Shown: positions 18,003-27,263, counted from the stretch's first letter. The stretch: DNA of 64,000 nt from Streptomyces sp. 71268 (GCF_029392895.1 NZ_CP114200.1:4371001-4435000); one strand, 5' to 3'. Numbers and translations are program-made. The notes: generated by a model not told the origin, from the sequence alone.

Positions 18003-19021
18003 GCGCCTGCCCGTGGAAGGGAGATGAGGCGGGCGACTGCGAGGAGTTGTCCGTGTTGCTGCCGGCCCCCGCCGTGCCCCGGCTCGACACGCACCGCCAC
18101 CGCGAGCTGCGGGAGGGACTCGTACGGGAGGTCGGTCGGCGGTTGGCGGACGACGTGACACCGTACGCGCGCCACCGACGGTCGCGCTGGCGCCGGTTCA
18201 CCACCGTGGTGGTGCCGATCGTCGCGGTGGTGGCGCTGGCCGTGGTCGCCGTCCTCGTGCGTACCGCCGGTCAGGGCCGGTCGCCCGAGGCCGCCAGCGG
18301 GAGCGGCGAGCCGTCGGCGGCCGGCCTGCTGGACCAGGCCGCGGCGGCGCAGGCCGGCCGCCCGCCGGTGACCGTCCGCCCGGGCCAGTACGTCTACGTC
18401 CGGCACCTGGGGGACGGCCAGGTCCTCGGCTTCGGGCTGAGCGGCTTCGGCCAGCGCGAGGACTGGTTCCCCGCGCGGGCCGGGGCGAGCGGCGTCATCC
18501 GGGTCACCCCGGTGACGAGGGGCGAGGTCCCGCGCGGTCGCTACGCACCCACCAGCCAGAGCACGACGGGGGCCAACCACGCCCTACCGCCGTGGTCCTA
18601 CGCCCGCCTCGCGTCCCTGCCCACCGACCCCGACGCGCTGCTGAAGAAGCTGTACGAGGACACCGGGGGGCAGGGGCCGAGCCGTGACGAGGCGGTCTTC
18701 GAGCTGATCAACGGGGTGCTCGACGCGACCACCCTGGAGCCCAACCTCAACGCGGCGCTGCTGCGCGCCGCCGCCCGGCTCCCCGGCACCACCGTCAGCG
18801 AGGAGGTACGGGACGGGGCCGGCCGGCACGGCGTCGGCCTGACCTTCCACTTCCCCCCGTCGGACCCGACGACCTGGGTCTTCGACCCGCGAACCCTGAC
18901 CTACCTGGGCACCACGAAGACCGCGCTGCTCGACGTGGCCGTGGTCGACGAGAAGTTGGCGGTACCCAGCGGGCCGGGCACCGGCCCGAGCCCGGGCGCG
19001 CCGCGCGTACCGACGTCGTAG
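17999..19021 (+). CDS. CU044_5270-like single-pass membrane protein (ECF sigma partner)
   Basis: A 340-residue protein: about 65 cytoplasmic residues, one membrane helix at about 66-88 (FTTVVVPIVAVVALAVVAVLV), then a large external domain containing GQYVYVRHLGDG, LPTDPDALLKKLYED and WVFDPRTLTYLGTTKTALLDVAVVDE. This pattern matches the CU044_5270 family found beside ECF sigma factors. A zinc-type ZAS anti-sigma motif is not visible in the cytoplasmic part (only CPWKGDEAGDCEE). The ATGA overlap with the sigma gene shows coupled translation. Likely role: membrane anchor or negative regulator of the upstream sigma factor. Confidence 0.8.
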   Translation: MSACPWKGDEAGDCEELSVLLPAPAVPRLDTHRHRELREGLVREVGRRLADDVTPYARHRRSRWRRFTTVVVPIVAVVALAVVAVLVRTAGQGRSPEAASGSGEPSAAGLLDQAAAAQAGRPPVTVRPGQYVYVRHLGDGQVLGFGLSGFGQREDWFPARAGASGVIRVTPVTRGEVPRGRYAPTSQSTTGANHALPPWSYARLASLPTDPDALLKKLYEDTGGQGPSRDEAVFELINGVLDATTLEPNLNAALLRAAARLPGTTVSEEVRDGAGRHGVGLTFHFPPSDPTTWVFDPRTLTYLGTTKTALLDVAVVDEKLAVPSGPGTGPSPGAPRVPTS

Positions 19022-19025
19022 CCGC

Positions 19026-19051
19026 GCGCGCCGCCGGTACGCGCGGCGCGC
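19026..19051 (+). terminator. Hairpin after the sigma/anti-sigma pair
   Basis: A 9-bp stem GCGCGCCGC (19026-19034) with GCGGCGCGC (19043-19051) and an 8-nt loop, 5 bp after the stop codon. It has no T-tract. Confidence 0.5.
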
Positions 19052-19224
19052 CTCGCCCCGTAGGCGGAGGCAGTGGGGCGGGTGGGGCGAGTGTGGGTGA
19101 CCCCCGGTCAACCCGGCCGCTACGGACGGGTCCGCCCCGGCCTCGGGGAACGCCACCGGCGGCCCGTGGCTGTGCCATGCTCGCAGGCTGGTCAGCGGGG
19201 TCTAGTGACAGTCGGGAGTGCGAC

Positions 19225-20124
19225 ATGGGTGCCGATACGTACGCGGACGACGGGTACGGCGAGGGCAACATCTTCCTCAGGTTCCTGCAACACGTCGGCT
19301 GGGACGACCTGTTGAACGTCGGCTACTTCACGCTGCCCACGCTCCCCGCGGCCGTGGGCGGCGGCGGGTACTTCCAGCGGGCGCTCGTCCGGCGGTCGCT
19401 GGCGCTCCTGGAGGCGGCCCCGGGCGACCTGGTCCTCGACGCGGGCTGCGGGCGCGGCCACACCACCGCCCGGCTCGCCGACGCCGGCTGCCGGGCCCTC
19501 GGGGTCGACCTCAGCGAGCGCCAGATCGCCCTGGCCAGAGCGCGGTTCGGGCACCGGCCCCGGGCCTCCTTCGCCGTCGCCGACGTGACCCGGCTGCCCG
19601 ACGAGGCAAGCGGTACGGAGATCGCGGACGGCTCCTTCGACCGCGTGCACTGCCTGGAGGCCGCGTTCCACTTCGGCCCCAAGGGGAGGGACGCCTTCCT
19701 CGCCGAGAGCCACCGCGTGCTGCGCCCCGGGGGTCGGCTCGTCCTCGTGGACTTCACCTGGCCCGACGAGCGGTCCGCGCGGATCGACCGGCTCGACCCC
19801 CGGGGCCTGGTGCGCGCGGCCTGGCAGTTCGACGACTTCGAGCGGCTCGACCGCTACCTGGCCAGCGCCGTCGAGGCCGGCTTCGAGGTCCGCGCCGTCC
19901 ACGACTGGACCCGCCCGGTCGTCCGCCGCTCGGCCCGCCTCATCGGCGCCGTGGGAGCGGTCGCGGCAACCAGCCCCGGCCGCCTCGCCCTGCGCACCCG
20001 CTGGCCCGGCCTGCGGGAGTTCACCCCGGCCGACTGGCAGGCCCTGTGCCCGGTCATCCGGGCCCACGTCGCGGCCGGCCGGGAGGTGGGCTACACGGCG
20101 TTGGTGCTGGACAAGCGGGGGTAG
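19225..20124 (+). CDS. Class I SAM-dependent methyltransferase
   Basis: A 299-residue methyltransferase. Motif I is VLDAGCGRGHTTARL (about residues 72-86), followed by ALGVDLSERQIALARARF (acidic D binding the ribose of SAM), DGSFDRVHCLEAAFHFGPKGRDAFLAE and the post-III strand RVLRPGGRLVLVDF. The pattern resembles small-molecule (sterol- or polyketide-type) C/O-methyltransferases. The N-terminal FLQHVGWDDLLNVGYF segment probably closes the active site. ATG 19225 follows GGGAG. No biosynthetic partners are adjacent, so the substrate cannot be guessed. Confidence 0.85.
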   Translation: MGADTYADDGYGEGNIFLRFLQHVGWDDLLNVGYFTLPTLPAAVGGGGYFQRALVRRSLALLEAAPGDLVLDAGCGRGHTTARLADAGCRALGVDLSERQIALARARFGHRPRASFAVADVTRLPDEASGTEIADGSFDRVHCLEAAFHFGPKGRDAFLAESHRVLRPGGRLVLVDFTWPDERSARIDRLDPRGLVRAAWQFDDFERLDRYLASAVEAGFEVRAVHDWTRPVVRRSARLIGAVGAVAATSPGRLALRTRWPGLREFTPADWQALCPVIRAHVAAGREVGYTALVLDKRG

Positions 20125-20188
20125 GGGCCTGGCCCGTGGGAGCTGGGGGCTGCGGTGACCGGGGCGCTGCGGGGCCGTGGGGCGCGGC

Positions 20189-20722
20189 CTACCCGAGTCG
20201 GGCGGCGATGGCCTGCGCGCACTCCAGGGACGTGGTGTGGCTCGTGTCCACCTCCAGGTCGTACGTCACGCCCCGGTGCGCGAGCCGCGCCTGCGCGGCG
20301 GCCATGCCCGGCACCCGGTCGCCGCGCGCCAGCTCGCGGCCGGCCGCGACCTCGGGCGCGCACCGCACGCCCACCCACAGCACGTCCAAGCCGGCCAGCG
20401 CCCGCCGCCACGGTTCCTGGGAGGCCGGTCCGCCGAGGAACACGTCGTCCACGATCACCCGGGCGCCGGCCCGCGCCATCGCGGCCACCCCCGTCTGCCA
20501 GGCCGCCTCCAACTCCCGGAACAGCGGACCGGGGCTGACCCCGCCGTCGTCGGCGAACTCGATCCCCTCGCCCGCGTTCCGCAGGGACACGGGCATGGCC
20601 TCGATGAGCGAGTCCACCGCCATCAGCAACCACGGTTCGGGCAACACCTCCTGCAAACTCCGCGCGAGCCGCGTCTTTCCCGAGCTGGACCCACCGTTGA
20701 GCACGATCACCTGAGTCGTCAC
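20189..20722 (-). CDS. Chloramphenicol phosphotransferase-like P-loop kinase
   Basis: A 177-residue kinase with a Walker A motif GGSSSGKT (about 10-17), the catalytic-region pattern [13 protein letters not shown] (Asp at about 37, the base in the Streptomyces venezuelae enzyme), [10 protein letters not shown], and the C-terminal signature [15 protein letters not shown]. These are the hallmarks of the CPT family, which 3-O-phosphorylates chloramphenicol; many family members have other or unknown substrates. The GTG start at 20722 has no good ribosome site, so the start is uncertain. It stands alone, convergent with the methyltransferase. A resistance function is possible but not shown. Confidence 0.82.
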   Translation of the reverse strand: MTTQVIVLNGGSSSGKTRLARSLQEVLPEPWLLMAVDSLIEAMPVSLRNAGEGIEFADDGGVSPGPLFRELEAAWQTGVAAMARAGARVIVDDVFLGGPASQEPWRRALAGLDVLWVGVRCAPEVAAGRELARGDRVPGMAAAQARLAHRGVTYDLEVDTSHTTSLECAQAIAARLG

Positions 20723-20762
20723 CGCGTCACCGTAGGAGCGGGTCGGCGGGCGGGCAAGCGGG

Positions 20763-21578
20763 TTAGTGGGGGCCGGAGTCGGTGGGCGTGAAGCTGGTGT
20801 GGTCGGCGGGCACGCCCACCTGCTCGCGGCCGTCGTCGTCCGTGTACCGCCAGGCGAACGGCAGGCCGCGGGCCGAGGTGAGGTCGGGGCCGTCCATGAG
20901 CTGGAAGTGCAGGTGGGGCTCCGATGAGTTGCCCGAGTTGCCGCACTCGGCCAGCGGCTGCCCGGCCGAGACCCGCTCGCCCACGGCCACCCGCAGCGAG
21001 CGCCGCCGCAGATGGGCGAAGACGGCGTACGTGCCGTCGCCCAGGTCGAGGACGAGATGGTTGCCCAGGATGAGGCGGGGGTCGGCGAGGGAGCGTACGA
21101 ACCCCTCCACGAACAGGTAGCCGAGGCCGGCGAACGAGGCGCGCGACAGGTGGTCGCGCTGCCCGTCCGAGGCGGCCACCACCCGCGCGTCGGCCGGCGC
21201 GAGCAGCGGCTCCCCGAACGCCGGGTAGCGGGCCGGGCGGCGCGCGACCGGCCACACCCAGACGGGGTCCGGGGCCGGGCGGCGAACGAGGTCGATGGCG
21301 TACGTCTGCGCCAGGCTGTGGGTGTGGCTGGGCACCTTGGTGGCGGGCCCGTTGAGCGCCACCCAGCGGCCCCGTACGGGTACGCCCAGGGCCACCGGCG
21401 GGGTGACGCCCCGTGGCGGGCGCTGCGCGCGCGTCAGGAGCCACCGCAACAGCAGGCCAGCCAGCAGCAGGCCGACGCCGGTGAACCACAGCGCCCCGAG
21501 CCCCGAACCGTTGACGACGACAAACACGGTTCCCGCGGCGATCAGCAGGCCGTGGTGCCTGCGCAGGAGGAGGGGCAT
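20763..21578 (-). CDS. Membrane-anchored M23 family metallopeptidase
   Basis: A 271-residue protein with two N-terminal membrane helices (about 12-50) and an external LytM/M23 domain. The zinc ligands can be read in [20 protein letters not shown] (family pattern HxxxYAHL) and in [13 protein letters not shown] (HxH). The strand containing [12 protein letters not shown] supplies the Asp ligand. The ATG at 21578 follows AGAAGAGG. The family cleaves peptidoglycan cross-links or peptide stems, here outside the membrane. It is probably a stand-alone cell-wall peptidase. Confidence 0.85.
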   Translation of the reverse strand: MPLLLRRHHGLLIAAGTVFVVVNGSGLGALWFTGVGLLLAGLLLRWLLTRAQRPPRGVTPPVALGVPVRGRWVALNGPATKVPSHTHSLAQTYAIDLVRRPAPDPVWVWPVARRPARYPAFGEPLLAPADARVVAASDGQRDHLSRASFAGLGYLFVEGFVRSLADPRLILGNHLVLDLGDGTYAVFAHLRRRSLRVAVGERVSAGQPLAECGNSGNSSEPHLHFQLMDGPDLTSARGLPFAWRYTDDDGREQVGVPADHTSFTPTDSGPH

Positions 21579-21633
21579 GGGACCTCTTCTGGAGCGGGTG
21601 GGGCGTTGGGTGGCCCCGGTACGAGGTGGGTGA

Positions 21634-21852
21634 CTAGGCGATCTCACCCCGCCGCACGGCCCCGACGAACGCCGCCCACGCCTGTGCGTCGAAGGTCAGG
21701 GTGGGGCCGTCGGGGTTCTTGCTGTCGCGGACGGGGACGGCGCCGTGGGTGGCGGCTGAGGGCGCCCACTCGACGCAGTTGCCACCGTCAGTGTTGCTGT
21801 AGCTGGACTTGACCCAGGTGAGAGCGGGCTTTGCCAAGGGAGAAGTGGTCAT
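21634..21852 (-). CDS. DUF397 domain-containing protein
   Basis: A 72-residue protein with the DUF397 pattern: WVKSSYSNTDGGNCVEWAP, then VPVRDSKNPDGPTLTF and WAAFVGAVRRGE. In Streptomyces such proteins are encoded beside XRE/DUF5753 regulators (the WhiJ-type arrangement) and are thought to bind and modulate them. Its start codon overlaps the stop of the upstream XRE gene (21849-21852), so the two are translated together. Confidence 0.9.
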   Translation of the reverse strand: MTTSPLAKPALTWVKSSYSNTDGGNCVEWAPSAATHGAVPVRDSKNPDGPTLTFDAQAWAAFVGAVRRGEIA

Positions 21853-22679
21853 GTGGCTAGTGCCTCCATCGTCGAGCGGATGAGAGCCGCGGATTCTTCG
21901 GGCGACAGAGCGTGGGCCCTCATCCGATCGTAGGCCCGGCAGCGGACGGCGACGCCCTCCGGGTCCTCCAACAGGTGTCCTGTCGCGATGCTCTCCTCGT
22001 ACGCCGCCACGTCCCCCCTTCCCACGGTCATGAGCGTCAGCGACCCACCCAGGAACGGATGCTCTCCGTGAGAGAACGGCAGAACTTGGATAACCGTCGC
22101 CGGACCGTCCACCAAGGGCAGGAGAGACGCCAGTTGCTCATGCATGACGAGCGGCCCACCCACCGTGCGACGTAGCACGGCCTCATCCAGAATGACGGAC
22201 AACTCTGGTGGTGGGTCCGCCTGAAGTGACGTCTGCCGACCCAGCCTGGCCGCGACCAAGCCCTCGACCTCGTCAGAGGTGGCGTGTGGGTGACCCACGT
22301 GGAGCAACGCCCTGGCGTACCCCCGTGTCTGCATGAGCCCAGGCACCGTGTGGCCGGCGTACTCGTTGATGACCCGCGCCTGCGCCTCCAACTCCATGCG
22401 CCGCCTATACCTGTCCGGATGGACCTCCTTGCGGGCCAACTCGTAGAGCTTGCCGAACAGGCCGTCCGTGCCGAACGCGGCGTCCAGCTTGGTCGGGAGA
22501 TCGGGCGGGACCATCGTCTGGGCGGTCTCGAAGCGATGCAGCGAACTCTTGCCGTACTTGAGGACGTCCCCCAGGGCGTCAAGGGACATGCCCGCCGCCT
22601 CGCGGAGTCGGCGCATCTCCGCGCCGAAGAGGTGTCGGGCGGACCTGTCGGGGGTCAAGTCACGGGGGCGGGCGGACAT
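21849..22679 (-). CDS. XRE family regulator with DUF5753 domain (WhiJ-like)
   Basis: A 276-residue regulator. The helix-turn-helix is at about residues 16-70 (MRRLREAAGMSLDALGDVLKYGKSSLHRFE), and the rest is the DUF5753 domain (VINEYAGHTVPGLMQTRGYARALL...LSVILDEAVLRRTVGG...VQVLPFSHGEHPFLGGSLTLM in essence). The ATG at 22679 is chosen for the AAAAGAGG just upstream; a TTG six bases earlier is possible. Paired with DUF397; such pairs control development or antibiotic production in Streptomyces, often with other whiJ-like paralogues elsewhere. Confidence 0.9.
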   Translation of the reverse strand: MSARPRDLTPDRSARHLFGAEMRRLREAAGMSLDALGDVLKYGKSSLHRFETAQTMVPPDLPTKLDAAFGTDGLFGKLYELARKEVHPDRYRRRMELEAQARVINEYAGHTVPGLMQTRGYARALLHVGHPHATSDEVEGLVAARLGRQTSLQADPPPELSVILDEAVLRRTVGGPLVMHEQLASLLPLVDGPATVIQVLPFSHGEHPFLGGSLTLMTVGRGDVAAYEESIATGHLLEDPEGVAVRCRAYDRMRAHALSPEESAALIRSTMEALAT

Positions 22680-22849
22680 GCGCAACCTCTTTTCCCGTCA
22701 AGGACGGTGAGATACGAGCCGCGTGTCAGCCTACGCACGGCTGCGCGACCGCCGCACTACGTACCGTAGTCATCCGCATTCCGGATCACAGGGTGGGACA
22801 TGGCTTTCCCCAGCCAACGGCACCCGCGCGTACGGGTGTTCGTCCGCCG

Positions 22850-24823
22850 TCACCGCCCCAGCAGCGGCACGTTCTTGCGCACGGCCCGGTCCCACGAGCC
22901 GTCGTCCACCATCTGCTTCAGGGCCTTGTCGACCTTGCCCGTCAGCGGGCTGCCCTTGGGCAGGCCGATGCCGTACGGATCGTTGGACAGGTCCAGGCCC
23001 GCGAGGCGGAAGGCGCCGGGTTGTTGGGCGGCGTAGCCGGCCAGGATGACGTCGTCGGAGACGACCGCGTCCACCGAGTTCCGGGCCAGTGCATCGATGC
23101 AGCCCTCGTAGGAGTCGTGTTCCACGATCTGTGCCTGCGGGGCGATCCGCGTCCGCAGGCGCAGGGACGTCGTGCTGCCGAGGAGGGCGCAGATCCGCTT
23201 GTCGTGCAGGTTCTCCGGCTTCCGCACCGAGAGGTCGCCGGCGGAGACCAGTGCGTCTTGGTGGCCGGTGAGGTACGGGCCGGCGAAGTCGACGCGCTTC
23301 TCGCGTTCGGCGGTGATGGCGTACGTCGCCACGACGAGGTCTGCCTTGCCCTCTTCCAGCACGGTCTCCCGGTCGGCGCTGGACACTTCCTTCCACACGA
23401 TGTCGGCGGGGGTGTGGCCGAGTGCCTTGGCGACGTACGTCGCCACGTCCACGTCGAGTCCCGCGTAGTCGCCGTCCGGCCGTCGGGCGCTGATGCCCGG
23501 CTGGTCGGACTTGATGCCGATGGTGATCTTCTTGCCGGTGCCCTTGTCGGCGCCCGCGCCGACGGGGGATTCGCCGGCCGGCGCGTTGGGGTCGGGCGTG
23601 GGTTCGCGGCTCTGCGAAGAGCGGTCGTCGCCCTTGCCCGGGTCCTTGTCAGAGGCGTCGTTGGGCAGCACGTTCCAGGCGATGAGGCCCGCGATGGCCA
23701 GGGCGCCGGCCGTGGCGGCGTACAGGGCGCTCCGGCGCGGTCTCCGGTCGCGGGCGCCGGGCGGCGGGCCCTGCGGCGGCGCGGGGAGCGGCGCCGGGGC
23801 GAGGAACGCGGGCTGGGCGGGCCGCACGGGCTGTGGAGCGGGCGGGGGGAGGTGGTAGTCGCCGGACGGCGCGGCGGGCGGCGGGGCCGGCGCGGGGGTG
23901 GGCGGTTCGGTGGGAGCCTGTCGGTCGGCGACGGGCGTGGTGAGAGCGGGTTGCCCGTCCGCCGCGTCGTCCGGCGCGGACTCCGTGCGCGCGGACGCGG
24001 GCGGTGACTCGGCCGCCGCCAGGAGCCGGTCGAGCGTGGCCGCGTCGGGGCGGTCCTGCGGGCGGCGTACGAGCAGGGCGCGCAGCGGCTCCGTCAGCGC
24101 GCCCGCGCGGGTCGGCGGCGGGACGTCCTGGCCGACGATGGCCGCGAGGGTGGCGAGGGTGTTGGCGCGCCGCAGGGGGTGGCGGCCCTCGACGGCCACG
24201 TACAGCAGCATGCCGAGCGACCACAGGTCGGCCGTGGCGTCGCCGTCCTGGCCGGCGGCGCGTTCGGGTGCCATGTACTCGGGGGTGCCGATCAGCGAGC
24301 CGGCCGCGGTCAGCACGGTGGAGCCCTGGATGGCGGCGATGCCGAAGTCGGTGAGGACCGGGCGCCCGTCGGGTCGGACGAGGACGTTGGCGGGCTTCAC
24401 GTCGCGGTGTTGGATGTCGGCCGCGTGCACGGCGACCAGGCCGGCCAGTACGCCCCGGCCCAGGCGCGCCGCCTCGGCCGGGGACAGCGTCCCGCGGGTC
24501 AGCCGGTCGGCGACGTTCTCGCCCGGGACCAGCTCCATGACCAACCAGGGGTACGGGTGCTCGGCGCCGTCCACGATGTGGTGGATCGTCGCCACGTTGG
24601 GGTGGCTGATCCGGGCCAGGGCCCGGGCCTCGCGCAGGACGCGCGCGCGGAGTTGGCGGGCTCCCTCGGGGTCGTGCTCGGCGAGCGCCGGGTCCTGCGG
24701 GCGGACCTCCTTGAGCGCCACGTCGCGGTCGAGGGCGAGATCGCGGGCGCGCCACACCGTGCCCATCCCGCCCCCACCGAGCCGCTCCACCAGCTCGAAC
24801 CGACCGTCGACCACCCGCCCCAC
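22850..24823 (-). CDS. Ser/Thr protein kinase fused to extracellular solute-binding domain
   Basis: A 657-residue transmembrane receptor kinase. Residues 1-265 are a Hanks-type kinase: Gly loop LGGGGMGTVW, Lys38 (ALKE), HRD at 139-141, Asn146, TDFG at 158-161, APE at 185-187, all intact. A Pro-rich linker (275-360) leads to one membrane helix (about 365-386). The outside part (about 432-657) is a type 3 solute-binding (SBP_bac_3) domain: KKITIGIKSDQPGI, DYAGLDVDVATYVAKALG, KADLVVATYAITAEREKRVDFAGPYL. Thus an amino-acid-like ligand could control the kinase. GTG start at 24823 follows GGGTGAGGGGG. It stands alone. Such fusions are known in Streptomyces, but ligands are largely unknown. Confidence 0.9.
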   Translation of the reverse strand: MGRVVDGRFELVERLGGGGMGTVWRARDLALDRDVALKEVRPQDPALAEHDPEGARQLRARVLREARALARISHPNVATIHHIVDGAEHPYPWLVMELVPGENVADRLTRGTLSPAEAARLGRGVLAGLVAVHAADIQHRDVKPANVLVRPDGRPVLTDFGIAAIQGSTVLTAAGSLIGTPEYMAPERAAGQDGDATADLWSLGMLLYVAVEGRHPLRRANTLATLAAIVGQDVPPPTRAGALTEPLRALLVRRPQDRPDAATLDRLLAAAESPPASARTESAPDDAADGQPALTTPVADRQAPTEPPTPAPAPPPAAPSGDYHLPPPAPQPVRPAQPAFLAPAPLPAPPQGPPPGARDRRPRRSALYAATAGALAIAGLIAWNVLPNDASDKDPGKGDDRSSQSREPTPDPNAPAGESPVGAGADKGTGKKITIGIKSDQPGISARRPDGDYAGLDVDVATYVAKALGHTPADIVWKEVSSADRETVLEEGKADLVVATYAITAEREKRVDFAGPYLTGHQDALVSAGDLSVRKPENLHDKRICALLGSTTSLRLRTRIAPQAQIVEHDSYEGCIDALARNSVDAVVSDDVILAGYAAQQPGAFRLAGLDLSNDPYGIGLPKGSPLTGKVDKALKQMVDDGSWDRAVRKNVPLLGR

Positions 24824-25040
24824 GGGTCCCCCTCACCCTCGTGAACTCCCGCGCGCACGCGGGCGTTCGCGCCCGACACCGGGGCTGACTTTGCCACAGG
24901 GGCGCGACGGTCGGACCGTGTGGCGACCCCGCCCGCCGCCCATTCGTTACCTGGGAGGCGGGTTCGGCGCGGCGGGCGCGCGAGAGCGGAGGCGGGGGGC
25001 GCCGGTCGGGCCGCGTACCGGGTCGGGGACGATCAGCCCC

Positions 25041-25583
25041 ATGTCAGACACGACCGATCCCCTCGCGGCCCTGACCTTCCGGCGGGCCGACGCGGGTGAC
25101 GTGACCGAGTTCGTCCGCCTGCGGGACGCCGCCGCGCGCTGGCAGCGCGCGCGGGGCATCCAACAGTGGCGGCCCGGCGAGTTGGGCCCGGAGCACTTCC
25201 GGGCGCGGCTGCGCGAGGGCGAGTTGTGGATCTCCACGCTCGGGCCGACGGGCCCCACCGTCGGGGCGTGGGAGCTGTGGTGGGAGGACGTGGCGGCGTG
25301 GGGCGAACAGCCGCCGGTCGCCGGCTACGTGCACCGCCTCGTGGTCGACCGGCAGACGGCCCCGCCGGGCGCGGGTCGCCACCTGCTCGCGGCGGCCGAG
25401 CGCCGCGTCCTCGCCCACGGACGCGCGCTGTGCCGCCTTGACTGCCTGGCCGACAACCCACGGCTGTGCGCCTACTACGAGGCCGCGGGGTACGCGGTGG
25501 TCGGCGAGCGGGCGGCGAAGAACGGCGACGGCGGACGGTCGTACGGCGTGACCCTGTTGGAGAAGCGGCTCACGGCGGAGTGA
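25041..25583 (+). CDS. GNAT family N-acetyltransferase
   Basis: A 180-residue acyl-CoA transferase. The fold starts LTFRRADAGDVTEFVRLRDAAARW; the central strand VAGYVHRLVVDRQTAPPGAGRHLL contains the acetyl-CoA pyrophosphate loop in a slightly diverged form (PPGAGRHLL for Q/RxxGxG/A), followed by LCRLDCLADNPRLCAYYEAAGYAVVGE. The ATG at 25041 begins the domain directly. Substrate unknown. It is divergent from the kinase and shares a 217-bp upstream region with it. Confidence 0.85.
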   Translation: MSDTTDPLAALTFRRADAGDVTEFVRLRDAAARWQRARGIQQWRPGELGPEHFRARLREGELWISTLGPTGPTVGAWELWWEDVAAWGEQPPVAGYVHRLVVDRQTAPPGAGRHLLAAAERRVLAHGRALCRLDCLADNPRLCAYYEAAGYAVVGERAAKNGDGGRSYGVTLLEKRLTAE

Positions 25584-25680
25584 ACCGGGGCGACGGGCCG
25601 TACGGGCGGCCGTACGCGACGGGCCGTATGGGGAGGGACCGGACGCCGACGGGCCGCAGGCGACGGCCTTACGCGGTGGC

Positions 25681-25908
25681 TCAGGGCCCGGTGGCGGCGC
25701 CCCGGCGCCGTGGGGTGGGGGCGGTGTGGTGCGTCATGACCGTACGTGTCCACCGCACCAGCCGGTCGATGACCTCCAGCACGACCCGTTGTCGCCCGGC
25801 GGGCAGGAAGGGCCAGGTCAGCCAGGCCGGCGCGGACAGCAACACGACGGTCAGCAGCGGTAGGACGTAGAGCACGACGAGAAAGGGACGGAACAGCCAG
25901 CCAAGCAC
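25681..25908 (-). CDS. Small membrane protein (75 aa)
   Basis: A GTG start at 25908 behind GGAGGTCGAAGC, an excellent ribosome site. One long hydrophobic stretch (about residues 2-35, GWLFRPFLVVLYVLPLLTVV...APAWLTWPFL) could form a hairpin of two helices, followed by a basic tail. No recognised domain. Probably a membrane protein of unknown function. Confidence 0.65.
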   Translation of the reverse strand: MLGWLFRPFLVVLYVLPLLTVVLLSAPAWLTWPFLPAGRQRVVLEVIDRLVRWTRTVMTHHTAPTPRRRGAATGP

Positions 25909-26178
25909 GCTTCGACCTCCGAGACACTCTCCCCGCGAGGGGACCCGTGCTGGACGGCGACGCGAACGGGGCAACCCACGCGTGCTCACGCGTGGAATCT
26001 CCGGCTGGAGCCGACACCCAGCAATTGCCGCGAGAGTACCCGGTGATCGAACGCCACGAGCGTTTCTTCCGAAACGTGCGTCACCTTCCGAGCCGCGCCA
26101 TCGGTATGGGCCGGGCCGCGCCGGCGGGCCGGCCAGGGCACCGGACGGGGGCGGAACCGTCCTCCGTTCCGCGACGGT

Positions 26179-26499
26179 TCAGCGCGGGTGGCGCGGTCCA
26201 CGGCGCAGGGCGCGGGCGCACCAGCCGATGAGGAGGGCGTTGACCAGGGCGCCGGTGCCGATGGCGACGTAGAGCATCGCCTCGTGGTCGGGCAGTACGA
26301 GGAGGATCAGGCTCAGCGGCGCGGTGGCGAGCAGCGGTACGACGCCGGCGAACGACGCGTCGGGGTTGTCGGCCCGGCTCACCACGAGGGCCCAGATCAG
26401 CAGGAGCGCGCATGCGGCGAGGTAGACGCGGGCGAAGACGCTGCGGAGCGCGTCGCGTACGGCGCGCGGGAACGGGTGTGGCGGCGTGGTCTCGGGCAT
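26179..26499 (-). CDS. Small integral membrane protein, SCO4225-like
   Basis: A 106-residue protein with three hydrophobic segments (about 25-42, 49-69, 74-95), including ARVYLAACALLLIWALVVSRADNP and ASFAGVVPLLATAPLSLILLVL. The pattern resembles what is annotated as the SCO4225 family of actinobacterial membrane proteins, from memory. ATG at 26499 follows AAGGAGAG. It lies just downstream of the response-regulator gene, 92 bp in the opposite reading direction order of the minus strand, but no functional link is evident. Confidence 0.7.
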   Translation of the reverse strand: MPETTPPHPFPRAVRDALRSVFARVYLAACALLLIWALVVSRADNPDASFAGVVPLLATAPLSLILLVLPDHEAMLYVAIGTGALVNALLIGWCARALRRGPRHPR

Positions 26500-26591
26500 G
26501 GTGCGGCTCTCCTTGAGTGGGGGGCGTGGTGCTGCCGGGGCGCGGGCGGTCCGGGTCGGAGACGGCCCGTGGCGAGGTGGGGCCCGGGCGG

Positions 26592-27263
26592 TCAGGCGGG
26601 TGGGGGCGGCGGGGCCGGGCGGACCAGGCCGACGTCGTACGCGAGGATCGTCGCCTGCACCCGGTCCCGCACCGCCAGCTTCCGCAGCAGCGCGTTGACG
26701 TGGGACTTGACGGTGCCGATGGCGATGCCGAGTTCGGTGGCGATCTCCGTGTTGTTCAGGCCCGTGGCGACCAGGGAGAGCACGTAGCGTTCCCGCGCGG
26801 TCAGTTGGTCGATGGCCGACGCGTCCCCGCCGGGCCGGGGGCCGGTGGCGTAGTGGGTGATGAGCCGGCGGGTGGCCGAGGGGGCCAGCACGCTCTCACC
26901 GCCCGCCACGACCCGGATGCCGTCCAGCAGTTCGGCGGCCCGCACGTCCTTCAGCAGGAACCCGGACGCGCCGGCGCGCAGGGCCTCGAAGACGTAGGCG
27001 TCGAGGTCGAACGTGGTCAGTACGAGGACGCGCGGCGGGTCCTGGCGCCCGGTCAGGACCCGGGTGGTGGTGATGCCGTCGATGCCGGGCATCCGGATGT
27101 CCATCACGATCACGTCCGGCGCGAGCCGGTCGCTGAGGCTGACGGCGGCGGCGCCGTCGCCGGCCTCGCCGACGACCGTCAGGTCCGGCTCGGCGTCGAT
27201 GATGGCGGCGAAACCCGCCCGGACGACCGCCTGGTCGTCCACGACCAGCACGCTGAGCGTCAT
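26592..27263 (-). CDS. NarL/LuxR-type response regulator
   Basis: A 223-residue two-component response regulator. The receiver domain (1-120) has the acidic pair in VVDDQ, the phospho-acceptor Asp in VIVMDIRMPGIDG (about D54) and Lys in GASGFLLKD. The C-terminal GerE-type helix-turn-helix is LTARERYVLSLVATGLNNTEIATELGIAIGTVKSHVNALL. The ATG at 27263 overlaps the stop of the histidine kinase (ATGA), so the kinase is its partner. Targets unknown; Streptomyces regulators of this kind often control adjacent transporters or secondary metabolism. Confidence 0.93.
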   Translation of the reverse strand: MTLSVLVVDDQAVVRAGFAAIIDAEPDLTVVGEAGDGAAAVSLSDRLAPDVIVMDIRMPGIDGITTTRVLTGRQDPPRVLVLTTFDLDAYVFEALRAGASGFLLKDVRAAELLDGIRVVAGGESVLAPSATRRLITHYATGPRPGGDASAIDQLTARERYVLSLVATGLNNTEIATELGIAIGTVKSHVNALLRKLAVRDRVQATILAYDVGLVRPAPPPPPA

